Shown: positions 15,707-25,162, counted from the first letter of the stretch. The stretch: DNA of 64,000 nucleotides from Faucicola tetraodonis (GCA_032017425.1 DALZPW010000007.1), one strand, 5' to 3'. Numbers and translations are program-made. Notes: generated by a model from the sequence alone, not told the origin.

Positions 15707-17350
15707 ATGATTACCAATCCTGCGTTTTCATCGCTATTTGACAAGCCAAGCACCCAAGCTAGAACCAAAAAAATCGGTAACGTCTACAATGGTTACCGTA
15801 TTATTATTGCTATCTTTTTTTCCTTTAGTTTTATGTTGGCACTAAAAAATGCCCAGCATGACTATTGGGTATTGATTAATCTTTTTCCCACTTTTTTCTA
15901 TTTTTTGTTTAGTATTGCTTTATTTATTTTGTATTATTTTTATCCCAAAAATCCGCTGTTGATGGTCGGGCTAACTGTCGATGCGCTGGTACTCACTACC
16001 ATGTTGTATTTTAGCGGTGGTAATGATTTACAAGTGATTTTGCTGTTTTTGGTGCAAGTTGCGGCGGCCTTTATGTTGGTGCGCTCCAACCAAGCTATTT
16101 TGCTGACTATTTTTGCCATCACGTTGGTTATTTATCAGCAGTTTTATCAAACCCTAAAAAACGATGTGAACTACGCGCTGGTCAACAACGTGGCATCGAT
16201 GGCGATTAGCTTTATCGGGGTTGCTTATTTAAGTTATACGTTATCCAAACGGCTTAAACAAATTGAGCTGCTCTCTGAGCGCCAAGTCAATGAAGTCAAT
16301 GCGCTAAATGCCATCAATAATAAAATTGTGCAAATCATTGATCAAGGGGTGGTGGTATTATCCCACGATTTAGAAATTTTTATCGCCAATGATACCGCAA
16401 TCGAACAACTACATCTGCCCAAAGCCCTTGATAATTTTAATTTACTAGACATTTCCCCCTTATTAGCCGCAAGACTTGCACCCATCATCCAAGAGCCTGA
16501 AGAAACTTTAATAGTGCGGCTCGGCGCAGCGACTGCTAGCACACCTTTGGCCGTTGGCATTGAGCCCAATCACCAAAGCTTTAATGACTTGCGACTTCGT
16601 ATCACCCAATTAAGACAGCAATATGCCATTATTTTTATTGAAGATTTACGTGATGAGTTTAGCCGCGCGCAGCAGTTAAAACTTGCGTCGCTGGGGCAAT
16701 TATCCGCCAGTATTGCCCATGAGATTCGTAACCCGCTGGCAACCATTAGCCAAGCCAGTCAATTATTAATGGAGGAAGTTAATGAGGCTGACAGCGGCTT
16801 ATCGGGTGACAATATCCTGCTATATGAGATGATTTATCACCAAACCATTCGGGTCAATAAAATCATCGAAGATGTGCTGAAATTATCTCGTCAGCAGCGC
16901 CCTAATTTTGTTTATATTGAACCCAAAACTTGGCTAAACGATTTTATACAAGAAAATTTTAGCGGGCAGAATATTTTTCTGCACTGCCATACTGATAAAG
17001 GCTTTATGTTTGATAACTATCAGCTAGCACAGATTTTGGTCAACCTAATCAATAACGGGCTGCGTTTTAGTAGCAAAACCGAGCCCCACGGCTTTGTCAC
17101 CCTTCAAGTGTATGAGTTTGGCAAATCTATCCATATCGATGTGATAGACACAGGTCACGGCGTTGCCAAAGAAAATATTCAGTATTTATTTAATCCGTTT
17201 TTTACCACCGATAGTCAGGGCACGGGTCTGGGGCTTTATTTGTCGCAGGCCTTTTGTCAGGCAAACTATGCCAATCTAGAATATGTGCGAAGTGAGGGGC
17301 AAACTTGCTTTCGGATGATTTGTCAAACCAAAACTTTACCGTCTGTCTAA
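15707..17350 (+). CDS. PilS/NtrB-like membrane sensor histidine kinase
   Basis: Two-component sensor in the inner membrane. About six membrane segments occupy residues 25-185, followed by a PAS-like region (about 200-310), the HisKA dimerisation helix with phosphoacceptor H in S-I-A-H-E-I-R-N-P-L-A (near 340), and the HATPase domain (N box L-I-N-N-G, G1 D-T-G-H-G-V, G2 G-T-G-L-G-L-Y-L-S). The layout of many membrane helices, PAS and NtrB-type kinase is that of PilS, but no pilR is nearby. The 3-bp gap to the gacA-like gene implies cotranscription and translational coupling. Whether it phosphorylates that regulator or an absent PilR cannot be read from sequence. Confidence 0.85.
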   Translation: MITNPAFSSLFDKPSTQARTKKIGNVYNGYRIIIAIFFSFSFMLALKNAQHDYWVLINLFPTFFYFLFSIALFILYYFYPKNPLLMVGLTVDALVLTTMLYFSGGNDLQVILLFLVQVAAAFMLVRSNQAILLTIFAITLVIYQQFYQTLKNDVNYALVNNVASMAISFIGVAYLSYTLSKRLKQIELLSERQVNEVNALNAINNKIVQIIDQGVVVLSHDLEIFIANDTAIEQLHLPKALDNFNLLDISPLLAARLAPIIQEPEETLIVRLGAATASTPLAVGIEPNHQSFNDLRLRITQLRQQYAIIFIEDLRDEFSRAQQLKLASLGQLSASIAHEIRNPLATISQASQLLMEEVNEADSGLSGDNILLYEMIYHQTIRVNKIIEDVLKLSRQQRPNFVYIEPKTWLNDFIQENFSGQNIFLHCHTDKGFMFDNYQLAQILVNLINNGLRFSSKTEPHGFVTLQVYEFGKSIHIDVIDTGHGVAKENIQYLFNPFFTTDSQGTGLGLYLSQAFCQANYANLEYVRSEGQTCFRMICQTKTLPSV

Positions 17351-17554
17351 AATATCTTTGTAGCTAAAATTTTTAATTGAATTTTTTGGCTAAAGCATTC
17401 ATATTACAGTAAGTTTATCGATATCAATTTAGCAAAATTGTCGGGAATTTGAGTGTATATGTGTTCACTTTTTTCCATTTTTTCAGTACAATATAGCGTA
17501 AATGATTAAAAAAATACATGTCGTATTTTGATCATCCTCAGGACATTTATCTCT

Positions 17555-18721
17555 ATGGCACAACCTCAATCTTTTGAAAACGCGCCCATCAATTGGATCC
17601 CTGCGTTTGTCTTAATTAGCACGCCTTTGGCGGCTTTATTGATTGTACCTTATTACTTGTGGACACATAGCGTCAGTTGGCAAGTTTGGGCAATTTTCGC
17701 ATTCTTTATGGCTTGGAATGGGTTAAGTATTACCGTTGGTTATCACCGTTTATGGTCACATCGTACTTACCAAGCGCATCCGATTGTCAAATGGTTCTTT
17801 CTGATTGGCGGCACCTTAGCTGTTCAGGGCTCAGTATTTGACTGGTGTGCAGGACACCGTTTGCACCACCGCCACGTCGATGATATCTATCAAGACCCCT
17901 ACTCTGCCAAGCGTGGCTTTTGGTTCTCACATATCGGTTGGATGCTCAAAAACTACCCAAGCGGCCACTATGACTACAAAAATATCCCAGATTTAAAAGC
18001 TGATCCTGTGTTAGTCGCGCAAGATAAATATTATGCCTTGTGGATTTTATTGGCCAATATTGGCTTGCCGGCGCTGTTTGGTTGGATGGTGGGTGATGTT
18101 GCAGGTACCTTAGTACTTGCAGGGTTACTGCGCTTGGTGTTAAGCCATCATTTTACTTTCTTTATCAATTCGCTTTGCCATATGTTTGGTACCCGTCCTT
18201 ATACCGATACCAACACCGCGCGTGATAATCCGATTCTGGCGATTTTCACTTGGGGCGAAGGCTATCATAACTACCACCACTTTTTCCAATACGACTATCG
18301 CAATGGGGTAAAATGGTGGCAATATGATCCTAGCAAATGGATTATTTATGGCTTGTCAAAAATCGGTTTGACTTGGGATTTAAAACGTGTCCCAGATGTT
18401 ACTATTCAGCATGCGCAAACAGAAATGGCATTCAAACGTGCTGAGAAAAAAGTTGCGACTTTTTCAGGGAATTTAACCAGCGATTTCCAAGTGATAAAAG
18501 ATCGTTTAAACAGTGAACAACAAGCCTTTAAACAAACGATTGCAGAATGGCAAGCGTTAAAAACGCAAGCCATTGAGATGAAAAAAAATGAGTTCGCCCA
18601 GCGTATTCATGAAGTTGATGATAAGCTAAAAGACCAGTTTAGTGGCATCGAGGATAAACTTCGCAATCATGCTCAACAAATTGAAAATTTGGTTAATCAT
18701 TTAAAAGGCAAACATGTTTGA
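17555..18721 (+). CDS. Delta-9 acyl-CoA/acyl-lipid fatty acid desaturase (DesC type)
   Basis: Membrane di-iron enzyme that introduces a double bond into saturated fatty acyl chains and so tunes membrane fluidity. The three histidine boxes are present: H-R-L-W-S-H near 66, H-R-L-H-H-R-H near 105, and H-N-Y-H-H near 240. Four membrane segments surround them. The last 100 residues form a charged, probably coiled-coil tail, unusual for the short family members. I chose the ATG at 17555 (388 aa) because AGGA lies at 17540-17543; the TTG at 17528 is in frame but has no ribosome-binding site. It ends at a strong terminator shared with the next, convergent gene. Confidence 0.87.
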   Translation: MAQPQSFENAPINWIPAFVLISTPLAALLIVPYYLWTHSVSWQVWAIFAFFMAWNGLSITVGYHRLWSHRTYQAHPIVKWFFLIGGTLAVQGSVFDWCAGHRLHHRHVDDIYQDPYSAKRGFWFSHIGWMLKNYPSGHYDYKNIPDLKADPVLVAQDKYYALWILLANIGLPALFGWMVGDVAGTLVLAGLLRLVLSHHFTFFINSLCHMFGTRPYTDTNTARDNPILAIFTWGEGYHNYHHFFQYDYRNGVKWWQYDPSKWIIYGLSKIGLTWDLKRVPDVTIQHAQTEMAFKRAEKKVATFSGNLTSDFQVIKDRLNSEQQAFKQTIAEWQALKTQAIEMKKNEFAQRIHEVDDKLKDQFSGIEDKLRNHAQQIENLVNHLKGKHV

Positions 18722-18757
18722 TTAAAACATGAAAATGTTTAAAGGTTGACTGTGTCA

Positions 18758-18793
18758 AAAAAGGTAGGATAAAGTCCTACCTTTATTATTTTT
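18758..18793. terminator. Bidirectional intrinsic terminator
   Basis: A perfect 10-bp stem (18760-18769 and 18775-18784, loop TAAAG) has A residues before it and T residues after it, so it can end transcripts from the desaturase gene and from the convergent phosphatase-like gene. Confidence 0.82.
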
Positions 18794-18813
18794 ATGGTTT
18801 TGTTGGGTACCGA

Positions 18814-19563
18814 TTAGTCTTGTAACGGATAAGAGGGTGAAAATGGGTCTAACAATTCAATCAATCGGCGTTCATAGCACTGTCCACGCCAAATAAAATG
18901 TACTTTTGCATCACTAAAGGGTTTATCATCAAACCACAAAAATACCCCTTCCATCATTTTTGGCCAGTCATCCCAGCTAATTTCACCCACGCCCATCATC
19001 ACCGCTAAGAACGCTGACAACAGCGTATCATGACTAACCGCCAGTAATAAATGCCCGTGCTTTGGCTGATGCTGAAATAAAAGCGCTAATAAATCCAAAC
19101 CGCCTTTATGTGGTGCTTTAATCCCTGCCATGTCGCCCGCCAAAAAACGATTGATAAAATTGAGCGCACCAATTTGTTTGAATACCTTACTCACTTCTTC
19201 ATGGTCAACCACCAAACTACCTGGCTCTACCAACAGCGATTGGTGCGACACATTTCTAGAGATGCCAGCCCCTGCTTGCATTAAAATTGCAGTATCAATA
19301 CAACGTTGTATCGGGCTACTGATGCTATCTACATCCATCGAGTAATCTAAGTTGGCAGCCAACCAACGTCCCCAAGACTCCGCCAATACTCTGCCTTTTG
19401 GTGTTAGTGGTAATGCATAACTGGCAAAGCCATTTTTATCTGACATTTCGCGCAATGAATGGCGGGTAAATAGTATTAATCGCTCATTTTTCGGCAGTAG
19501 CTTGACCGAGTCAATCATACTGGGCGGTAAATGAGCAGGCATGGTGTTGATTGAACTAGACAT
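18814..19563 (-). CDS. Histidine phosphatase superfamily protein
   Basis: Contains the phosphohistidine fold: the catalytic R-H motif appears as F-T-R-H-S-L-R-E near residue 33, the second arginine in S-S-P-I-Q-R-C-I-D-T-A near 82, and the second catalytic histidine in V-S-H-D-T-L-L-S near 178. The R-H-S form and the S-H-D ending place it nearer to the acid phosphatase branch than to SixA or phosphoglycerate mutases. 249 aa, no signal peptide. The substrate is unknown. It is a single gene between two terminator/spacer regions. Confidence 0.75.
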   Translation of the reverse strand: MSSSINTMPAHLPPSMIDSVKLLPKNERLILFTRHSLREMSDKNGFASYALPLTPKGRVLAESWGRWLAANLDYSMDVDSISSPIQRCIDTAILMQAGAGISRNVSHQSLLVEPGSLVVDHEEVSKVFKQIGALNFINRFLAGDMAGIKAPHKGGLDLLALLFQHQPKHGHLLLAVSHDTLLSAFLAVMMGVGEISWDDWPKMMEGVFLWFDDKPFSDAKVHFIWRGQCYERRLIELLDPFSPSYPLQD

Positions 19564-19677
19564 TTAAATACGCATTCCTTATATCTTTTTATCTTTGCAC
19601 CATAAATTGATACTATAAATTGATGAGGTCAAAAATTTAAGCGATTAAATGGGATGTTACTGCGGCAAACGCGCCAA

Positions 19678-20469
19678 TCATACCATGACTTCAATGACTT
19701 TATGCCAGTCAAAAACTATCCCCGTACTACTGATTTCATTGGGGTAGGCTCTGGGATTGACAATAACCCGTGTATGACCTTGCTGATAATCAAAGGCTTC
19801 ATGGGTATGTCCATGCAGCCAAATATCAGGCGCAAAATCGCTCTGTAACCATTCGCTCAAATCAACGACAAATCCCGCATTACTGGGAAAATTGGCATAT
19901 TTTGGCGCGATAGATAATGGGCTGATGCTATGATGTGTCATGACCACGGTGGGCATAGCATCTTTTTCGCTTTGTTTTAAGGCATTTTGCAACCATGCCC
20001 TCTGCCGCTGATGGATAGATACGGTATCTTGGGGCGTTAACAGTCGGTTATCATAATAAATCTCGCGATAATCGCGCATAAACTGCTGAGCAATCTCTAA
20101 CGTATTATCTTGTGGTTGATATTGATAATCCGTCCAAAGCGTTGTCCCAATAATTCTAACACCCATAAATTCAAAGCTCGCGCATTGTAAAAAGTGCACT
20201 TGCGTATCTTGCGTCAATGTCTTTATTTGGGCATCTAGCTCAAGAATATTATGACCAAAATACTCATGATTGCCCACAATCACAAAAATTGGTTTCTCAA
20301 GTCGCTTTGATTCACCGATTAGCCATTCGATGCCCAAAAGCCCATTGGACGTGTCGCCCGCTACTAAAATAGCATCGGCATTTGTATAAGGGATTTCACC
20401 AATCGGCAAATCCCTTCTTGCATAGCTATCAATATGTAAATCACTTAACACTTGAAAACGTACTGGCAT
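19678..20469 (-). CDS. Metallophosphoesterase
   Basis: Calcineurin-like phosphoesterase with all metal-binding motifs: D-L-H (S-D-L-H-I-D near 9), G-D-T-S-N-G near 38, G-N-H-E-Y near 66, the lone H in M-T-H-H-S near 172, and G-H-T-H-E near 220. 263 aa, soluble. The family cleaves phosphodiesters or phosphomonoesters; no specific substrate can be assigned. It ends 17 bp... upstream lies pyrF on the same strand (17-bp gap between the pyrF stop and this start), so the two may be cotranscribed. Confidence 0.82.
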   Translation of the reverse strand: MPVRFQVLSDLHIDSYARRDLPIGEIPYTNADAILVAGDTSNGLLGIEWLIGESKRLEKPIFVIVGNHEYFGHNILELDAQIKTLTQDTQVHFLQCASFEFMGVRIIGTTLWTDYQYQPQDNTLEIAQQFMRDYREIYYDNRLLTPQDTVSIHQRQRAWLQNALKQSEKDAMPTVVMTHHSISPLSIAPKYANFPSNAGFVVDLSEWLQSDFAPDIWLHGHTHEAFDYQQGHTRVIVNPRAYPNEISSTGIVFDWHKVIEVMV

Positions 20470-20486
20470 ACATGACTCGAAATGGA

Positions 20487-21236
20487 TTATTTTAACGTAT
20501 CCAAGATATAGTGCAGTTTGGCGGTGGGATTCGCTGCCGCCGTGATTGACCGCCCAATCACCAAATAATCAGACCCATTTGCTATGGCATCTTTGGGCGT
20601 GCAAATGCGGGTTTGGTCATTACTGGCGTCTTCTGGTAGTCTGATACCTGGCGTGACTAACAGAAAATCCTTGCCGCAAAGCTGTTTAAGCATAGTGGCT
20701 TCTTGTGCAGAGCAAACCACCCCATCGAGCCCAGATTGCTGCGTCAATAATGCTAGTCGCTTGACATGATGTTCCACCGAGTCAGTGATGCCCACTTCAG
20801 CCAAATCTTGCTGTGACATAGAGGTCAGCACCGTCACCGCAATCACTAAGGTTTGGTAGTTTTGCGCTGATAGACGCGCTTTCACCGTTTGCATGGCGCT
20901 GCGCCCCGAACTGGCATGTACATTGACCATCCACACCCCCAAATCAGCCGCCGCTAATACCGCCTGCGCAGTGGTGTTGGGGATATCATGAAATTTTAAA
21001 TCTAAAAACACCTCAAAATTACGCTGATGTAAGGATGTCACTAAGCTATTACCATATTTGGTAAATAGCTCTTTGCCAACTTTCACCCGGCACAATGTAG
21101 GATCCAATTTATCCGACAAGCTTAGTGCTTGACGGTCATCCATGTTATCCAATGCCACAATAATGGGTGATTGAATAGGTGACTTGATGGCTGATTCGAT
21201 GAGTGATGTTGCTTGCGGTACTGCCACTTGATTCAT
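20487..21236 (-). CDS. pyrF: Orotidine 5'-phosphate decarboxylase PyrF
   Basis: Final step of UMP synthesis. The catalytic D-L-K-F-H-D-I-P-N-T motif (Lys plus two Asp) is near residue 78, V-A-L-D-N near 27, and the phosphate-binding T-P-G-I-R and V-I-G-R-S-I motifs are towards the C-terminus. At 249 aa it is normal, but the first 27 residues are an extension containing four 12-bp repeats (S-x-I-x units). It lies downstream of lapA (41-bp gap) as in other gammaproteobacteria, but the usual lapB is absent. Confidence 0.95.
   Translation of the reverse strand: MNQVAVPQATSLIESAIKSPIQSPIIVALDNMDDRQALSLSDKLDPTLCRVKVGKELFTKYGNSLVTSLHQRNFEVFLDLKFHDIPNTTAQAVLAAADLGVWMVNVHASSGRSAMQTVKARLSAQNYQTLVIAVTVLTSMSQQDLAEVGITDSVEHHVKRLALLTQQSGLDGVVCSAQEATMLKQLCGKDFLLVTPGIRLPEDASNDQTRICTPKDAIANGSDYLVIGRSITAAANPTAKLHYILDTLK
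21159..21206 (-). repeat. Four 12-bp in-frame repeats in the pyrF N-terminus
   Basis: Units at 21195-21206, 21183-21194, 21171-21182 and 21159-21170 (in reading order) each encode S-x-I-x in PyrF. They lie just before the conserved first strand of the barrel. Confidence 0.75.
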
Positions 21237-21277
21237 AACAAACTGACTCGTTTTTTCAATTCGATAGCATGGATTGC

Positions 21278-21637
21278 TTATCGTACGGGTGGTAAATTAG
21301 GGTTGGCTGCGGTAGGTGCAATCGTTGCATTGCTGGTTTGCGCTAAATGCTGTTCATAATTATGCTGCGTTTGCATCAATTTTTCTTGGGTTTGCTTTAA
21401 TTCTTTAGATAAGCGCTGATTTTCCAGTTTCATCTGTAACACGCGAAATAAAATCAACCCCATCAATAGTCCCGCGATGACCCCTAAAACAATGCTAATA
21501 ATCAGCAGTAGCCCCAAACTCATTTGTGGTACTTGGCTAAACAGTAAATTTACTTCGACTTGGTTGTTATTCACCAATACCAGCATCAATGAATAACCAA
21601 CGACCACGAACAACAAAATCGCTAACAGATAACGCAT
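21278..21637 (-). CDS. lapA: LapA (YciS, DUF1049) inner-membrane protein
   Basis: Small inner-membrane protein linked in E. coli to LapB, which controls LpxC stability and LPS assembly. Two membrane segments (about 2-20 and 40-62) are followed by a cytoplasmic coiled coil (Q-M-K-L-E-N-Q-R-L-S-K-E-L-K) and a Pro/Ala-rich tail. I chose the ATG at 21637 (119 aa), because AAGGAG lies just before it; the frame stays open to 21664. Directly downstream of ihfB as in many gammaproteobacteria. Confidence 0.85.
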   Translation of the reverse strand: MRYLLAILLFVVVGYSLMLVLVNNNQVEVNLLFSQVPQMSLGLLLIISIVLGVIAGLLMGLILFRVLQMKLENQRLSKELKQTQEKLMQTQHNYEQHLAQTSNATIAPTAANPNLPPVR

Positions 21638-21702
21638 ATTTTTCTCCTTTATTATTTTAATCAATCTACATTTTTGAATGCCACTATTATTACAGATAAT
21701 TG

Positions 21703-21737
21703 AAAAAAAAGAGTGGATTTTTTGTCCACTCTTTTTT
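21703..21737 (-). terminator. Intrinsic terminator of ihfB
   Basis: A perfect 13-bp stem including A/T flanks (21705-21717 and 21725-21737) with the core GAGTGGA/TCCACTC. On the minus strand it lies between the ihfB stop and the lapA start, so lapA needs its own promoter or read-through. Confidence 0.82.
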
Positions 21738-21799
21738 GATCAATCATATGTTAAACCATATCGCTAGTTCAATAACGTTAAATGACTCAAAAACCGCAA

Positions 21800-22096
21800 C
21801 TAACGATGATGATTGACTGCCTCTCGCAATGCTTTGCCAGGTTTAAAATGGGGTATCGCTGTTGCTTTCACGGTAACTTTCTCGCCTGTTTTAGGGTTGC
21901 GCGCCACACGTGGCTCACGATGATGCAAACTAAAACTACCAAAACCGCGTACTTCGACACGTCCGTTTTGAGATAAGGTATCGACCATCAAATCAATGAT
22001 TTGCTTGGTGGCATCCTCAATGGTTTTTTCTGGTATATTCTCACATTCACTTGATAATCTAGTGATCAAATCAGATTTGTTTAACACTTTTTCCAT
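21800..22096 (-). CDS. ihfB: Integration host factor subunit beta
   Basis: DNA-bending nucleoid protein subunit. The 98 aa sequence matches IhfB closely: K-S-D-L-I near 7, the G-F-G-S-F-S-L-H-H-R-E-P-R core near 51, R-N-P-K-T-G-E-K-V (the DNA-intercalating Pro arm) near 66, and P-H-F-K-P-G-K-A-L-R near 82. Position next to rpsA is the classic location of ihfB and separates it from plain HU. Slightly longer N-terminus (M-E-K-V-L-N) than in E. coli. Confidence 0.93.
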   Translation of the reverse strand: MEKVLNKSDLITRLSSECENIPEKTIEDATKQIIDLMVDTLSQNGRVEVRGFGSFSLHHREPRVARNPKTGEKVTVKATAIPHFKPGKALREAVNHHR

Positions 22097-22318
22097 ACTA
22101 CCCCTAACACGCTAAACGTAACTGTCATAGTCTAAATTACAGAATGATGGTTTTAAAAACTTCGTTACAGTTCAAGTTTATCCAGCAATCTATTAACAAT
22201 TCTAATAATGAAAAATTACATTTCATTACTTTTCTTCGCATATTATAACAAAACCACCTTAAATTCGTCGTCTTTTTTTAGACTAAATCTTTCATTTTGT
22301 TACCTAAAAGGCAAAAAT

Positions 22319-22349
22319 AAAAAAAGCGACTAAGTTAGTCGCTTTTTTT
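22319..22349 (-). terminator. Intrinsic terminator of rpsA
   Basis: Stem GCGACTAA/TTAGTCGC (22326-22333 and 22335-22342, effective loop AGT) flanked by A and T runs, 18 bp past the rpsA stop. Confidence 0.82.
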
Positions 22350-22366
22350 ATCACTCACAAAACCGA

Positions 22367-24040
22367 TTATTGGTTTTGTTGTTGCTCTTTGATTAAGTCA
22401 CCAATCGTTTTTGGTTGGGTATCAGCTGCTGCATTTGAACTTAATGCTTTGATAGCATCACGTTGCTCTGCTTCGTCTTTTGCACGAACTGATAGGTTGA
22501 TACCGCGAGTTTTGCGATCCACGCTAACAATTTTCGCTTCAACTTCATCACCGACATTCAGTACAGTGGTCGCATCATCTACTTTGTCTTGTTGGATTTC
22601 TGAAGCACGTAAGTAGCCTTCTACATCATCAGCTAGTTTTACTTTAGCGCCTTTGGCATCAACGTCAGTTACTACCCCTTTCACTACTGCACCACGATCA
22701 TTTGATACTAGGTATTCGTTGAATGGGTCGCTGTTAAGTTGTTTGATACCCAAGCTGATACGGTTAGCTTCTGCATCTACAGACAAGATGACCGCTTCAA
22801 CGGTATCACCTTTATTGTAGTTACGAATCGCTTCTTCACCGCTTTCAGTCCAAGAAAGGTCTGATAAGTGAACTAGACCATCAATACCACCTTCTAAACC
22901 GATAAAGATACCAAAGTCAGTGATTGATTTGATAGTACCAGATACTTTGTCACCTTTTTGGTGGTTCTTATCAAACTCTTCCCATGGGTTTGGCATGGTT
23001 TGTTTGATACCTAAGCTGATACGACGACGGTCTTCATCAATATCAAGGATTTGAACCATGATCTCGTCACCGATTTGTACCACTTTTGAAGGATGGATGT
23101 TTTTGTTGGTATGATCCATTTCAGAAACGTGTACTAAGCCTTCGATACCATCAGCGATTTCAGCAAAACAACCATAATCAGTCAGGTTAGTTACACGTGC
23201 TTTAACGTTAGTACCTTTTGGATAGTTGTTAAGAACGTCTTGCCATGGGTCAGTGCCTAATTGTTTTAGACCTAAGCTGACACGGTTACGTTCGCGGTCA
23301 AATTTTAATACTTTAACTTTTAATTCTTGACCCACTTCAACCACTTCTGATGGGTGCTTGATACGGCGCCATGCCATATCTGTGATGTGTAATAGACCAT
23401 CGATACCACCTAGGTCTACGAATGCACCGTAATCAGTTAAGTTTTTCACCACGCCGACCACTTCTTGACCTTCTTCAAGGTTAGATAGTAGCGCTTCGCG
23501 CTCTGCTGAGTTTTCAGATTCCATCACAGCGCGGCGGCTAACAACGACGTTGTTGCGTTTTTGATCCAGTTTGATGACTTTAAATTCTAGCTCTTTGCCT
23601 TCTAAGTGGGCAGTGTCGCGTACTGGGCGAGTGTCCACCAATGAACCTGGTAAGAACGCACGTACTGAACCGATATCAACCGTGAAACCACCTTTAACTT
23701 TACCAGAGATAAGACCGGTTACGATCTCATTGTTCTCATAAAGTTTTTCAAGTACGTTCCAAGTTTCAGCACGTTTTGCTTTTTCACGTGACAATAGGGT
23801 TTGACCCATACCATTGTCAACCGCATCTACAACGACTTGAACTTGGTCGCCAACTGCTACTTCAAGCTCGCCTTGTTCATTCAAAAATTCTGAACGCGCA
23901 ACGATACCTTCTGATTTTAGACCCGTATCTACGGTAATCCAGTCGCTATCAATCGCAACTACGGTACCTGCGATAACTGCACCGCGTTCTACGTCAAGTA
24001 CTTGGCTTGCTTCAAACAGTTCAGCAAATGATTCCATCAT
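22367..24040 (-). CDS. rpsA: 30S ribosomal protein S1
   Basis: Binds mRNA leaders on the small subunit and is needed for most translation initiation. The 557 aa protein has the six S1 (OB-fold) repeats, seen as recurring G-x-V-x-x-I/L-x-D-Y/F-G-x-F-V/I motifs, e.g. L-T-D-Y-G-A-F-V-D-L-G-G near 205, and ends with a short Gln-rich tail. Two tandem Met codons begin it; M-M-E-S-F-A-E-L-F-E aligns with E. coli M-T-E-S-F-A-Q-L-F-E, so the first is likely right. cmk lies upstream, ihfB downstream. Confidence 0.97.
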   Translation of the reverse strand: MMESFAELFEASQVLDVERGAVIAGTVVAIDSDWITVDTGLKSEGIVARSEFLNEQGELEVAVGDQVQVVVDAVDNGMGQTLLSREKAKRAETWNVLEKLYENNEIVTGLISGKVKGGFTVDIGSVRAFLPGSLVDTRPVRDTAHLEGKELEFKVIKLDQKRNNVVVSRRAVMESENSAEREALLSNLEEGQEVVGVVKNLTDYGAFVDLGGIDGLLHITDMAWRRIKHPSEVVEVGQELKVKVLKFDRERNRVSLGLKQLGTDPWQDVLNNYPKGTNVKARVTNLTDYGCFAEIADGIEGLVHVSEMDHTNKNIHPSKVVQIGDEIMVQILDIDEDRRRISLGIKQTMPNPWEEFDKNHQKGDKVSGTIKSITDFGIFIGLEGGIDGLVHLSDLSWTESGEEAIRNYNKGDTVEAVILSVDAEANRISLGIKQLNSDPFNEYLVSNDRGAVVKGVVTDVDAKGAKVKLADDVEGYLRASEIQQDKVDDATTVLNVGDEVEAKIVSVDRKTRGINLSVRAKDEAEQRDAIKALSSNAAADTQPKTIGDLIKEQQQNQ

Positions 24041-24174
24041 AAAATTTACCTTTGTATAGCCGTAGCCTGTCCAGCACAGTACGGTTCAAATTAAGATTTT
24101 TTATAAACATAAGGCTGGTTTTAGTGCCTATAAAAAATCGATAAAACTTTTAAAAACTGTTAGTTAAAAAATAG

Positions 24175-24924
24175 TTAGTTAATTGTCAAACCGCGCTCAA
24201 CACATAGTTGCCAAACTTGGTTAAACACTTGCTCAGCATCGATGGCTGAGCTATCAATCACTATCGCATCATCGGCAGCCTTAGCCGGTGAGGCACTGCG
24301 TGTACTATCACGCTCATCACGCGCAATAATTTGTGCCAAAATTTCGTCAAAATCTGCCTGTTTGCCAGCGTTGGTCAACTGACTGACACGGCGCGCGGCT
24401 CGTGCCTCAGAGGATGCGATCAAATAAACTTTCAGCGGCGCATCGGGGAAAACCACTGTTCCCATATCACGCCCGTCTGCAATCAAGCCCTTTTTTGGGT
24501 TGCCTTGCGACGTTGCCATATTTTTTTGTAACTCTAATAGCGCTTGACGCACCTTCGGGAATACCGCGACTTTTGACGCAAAGTTCCCCACTTCTTCGGT
24601 GCGAATCACTTCGCTCACATCGTTGGCATTCACGAGCACTGTCACATGCTCAGAATCCGCTTTTGCGGCTGCAAACTCAATTTTCAACGATTGGGTTAAA
24701 TCAGCTAACGCAGTTTCATCAATGTTGTCCGTTAACAAACCCGCTTGGTGGGCTGCAAGACCCACAATCCGATACACCGCCCCTGAATCCAAAATTTGAT
24801 AATCCAGCAGCTTTGCCAGTCTTGCCGTCAATGTGCCTTTACCTGCACCACTTGAGCCATCAACGGTGATGACGGGCAAGCTTGCGGTTAGATCAAAAGA
24901 CGGTTGCGTTAACGTTTGTGACAT
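24175..24924 (-). CDS. cmk: Cytidylate kinase
   Basis: Phosphorylates CMP and dCMP. The P-loop I-T-V-D-G-S-S-G-A-G-K-G-T is at residues 19-31, L-D-S-G-A-V-Y-R near 50, the I-A-D-G-R-D-M-G-T-V-V-F-P-D-A motif near 148, and the lid arginine motif A-R-D-E-R-D-S-T-R near 210. 249 aa with an N-terminal extension of about 16 residues relative to E. coli. The cmk-rpsA order is standard. Confidence 0.95.
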   Translation of the reverse strand: MSQTLTQPSFDLTASLPVITVDGSSGAGKGTLTARLAKLLDYQILDSGAVYRIVGLAAHQAGLLTDNIDETALADLTQSLKIEFAAAKADSEHVTVLVNANDVSEVIRTEEVGNFASKVAVFPKVRQALLELQKNMATSQGNPKKGLIADGRDMGTVVFPDAPLKVYLIASSEARAARRVSQLTNAGKQADFDEILAQIIARDERDSTRSASPAKAADDAIVIDSSAIDAEQVFNQVWQLCVERGLTIN

Positions 24925-25104
24925 GCCATTTTATAAACAAAGCAAAAATAGTCATATATTTTACGCCTGAAAGCTATTTTATACAAGTAATTTGACACAA
25001 GGATTGACTAAATTGCGTCTCATTTTTTGCCAATGCAAAAAGGGACTAAACATGAGAAAGGCATCAAGACGCAGAGTGATGATTAACCATTGCGCAATAG
25101 AAAA

Positions 25105-25162
25105 AAAAGCTAGCGACTTACAGGATTAAGCATCCGCTCACCTTTAACAATCGCTGGCTTTT
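25105..25162 (-). terminator. Possible terminator downstream of pilZ
   Basis: Complementary arms AAAAGCTAGCGA (25105-25116) and TCGCTGGCTTTT (25151-25162) with one G-T pair enclose a 34-nt loop; on the minus strand the stem is followed by eight T. The long loop makes this uncertain. Otherwise the gap 24925-25208 holds nothing I recognise. Confidence 0.35.

Noticed and set aside
24331..24869. Long frames opposite cmk
   Set aside because: They are antisense shadows of a well-conserved gene, without family motifs.
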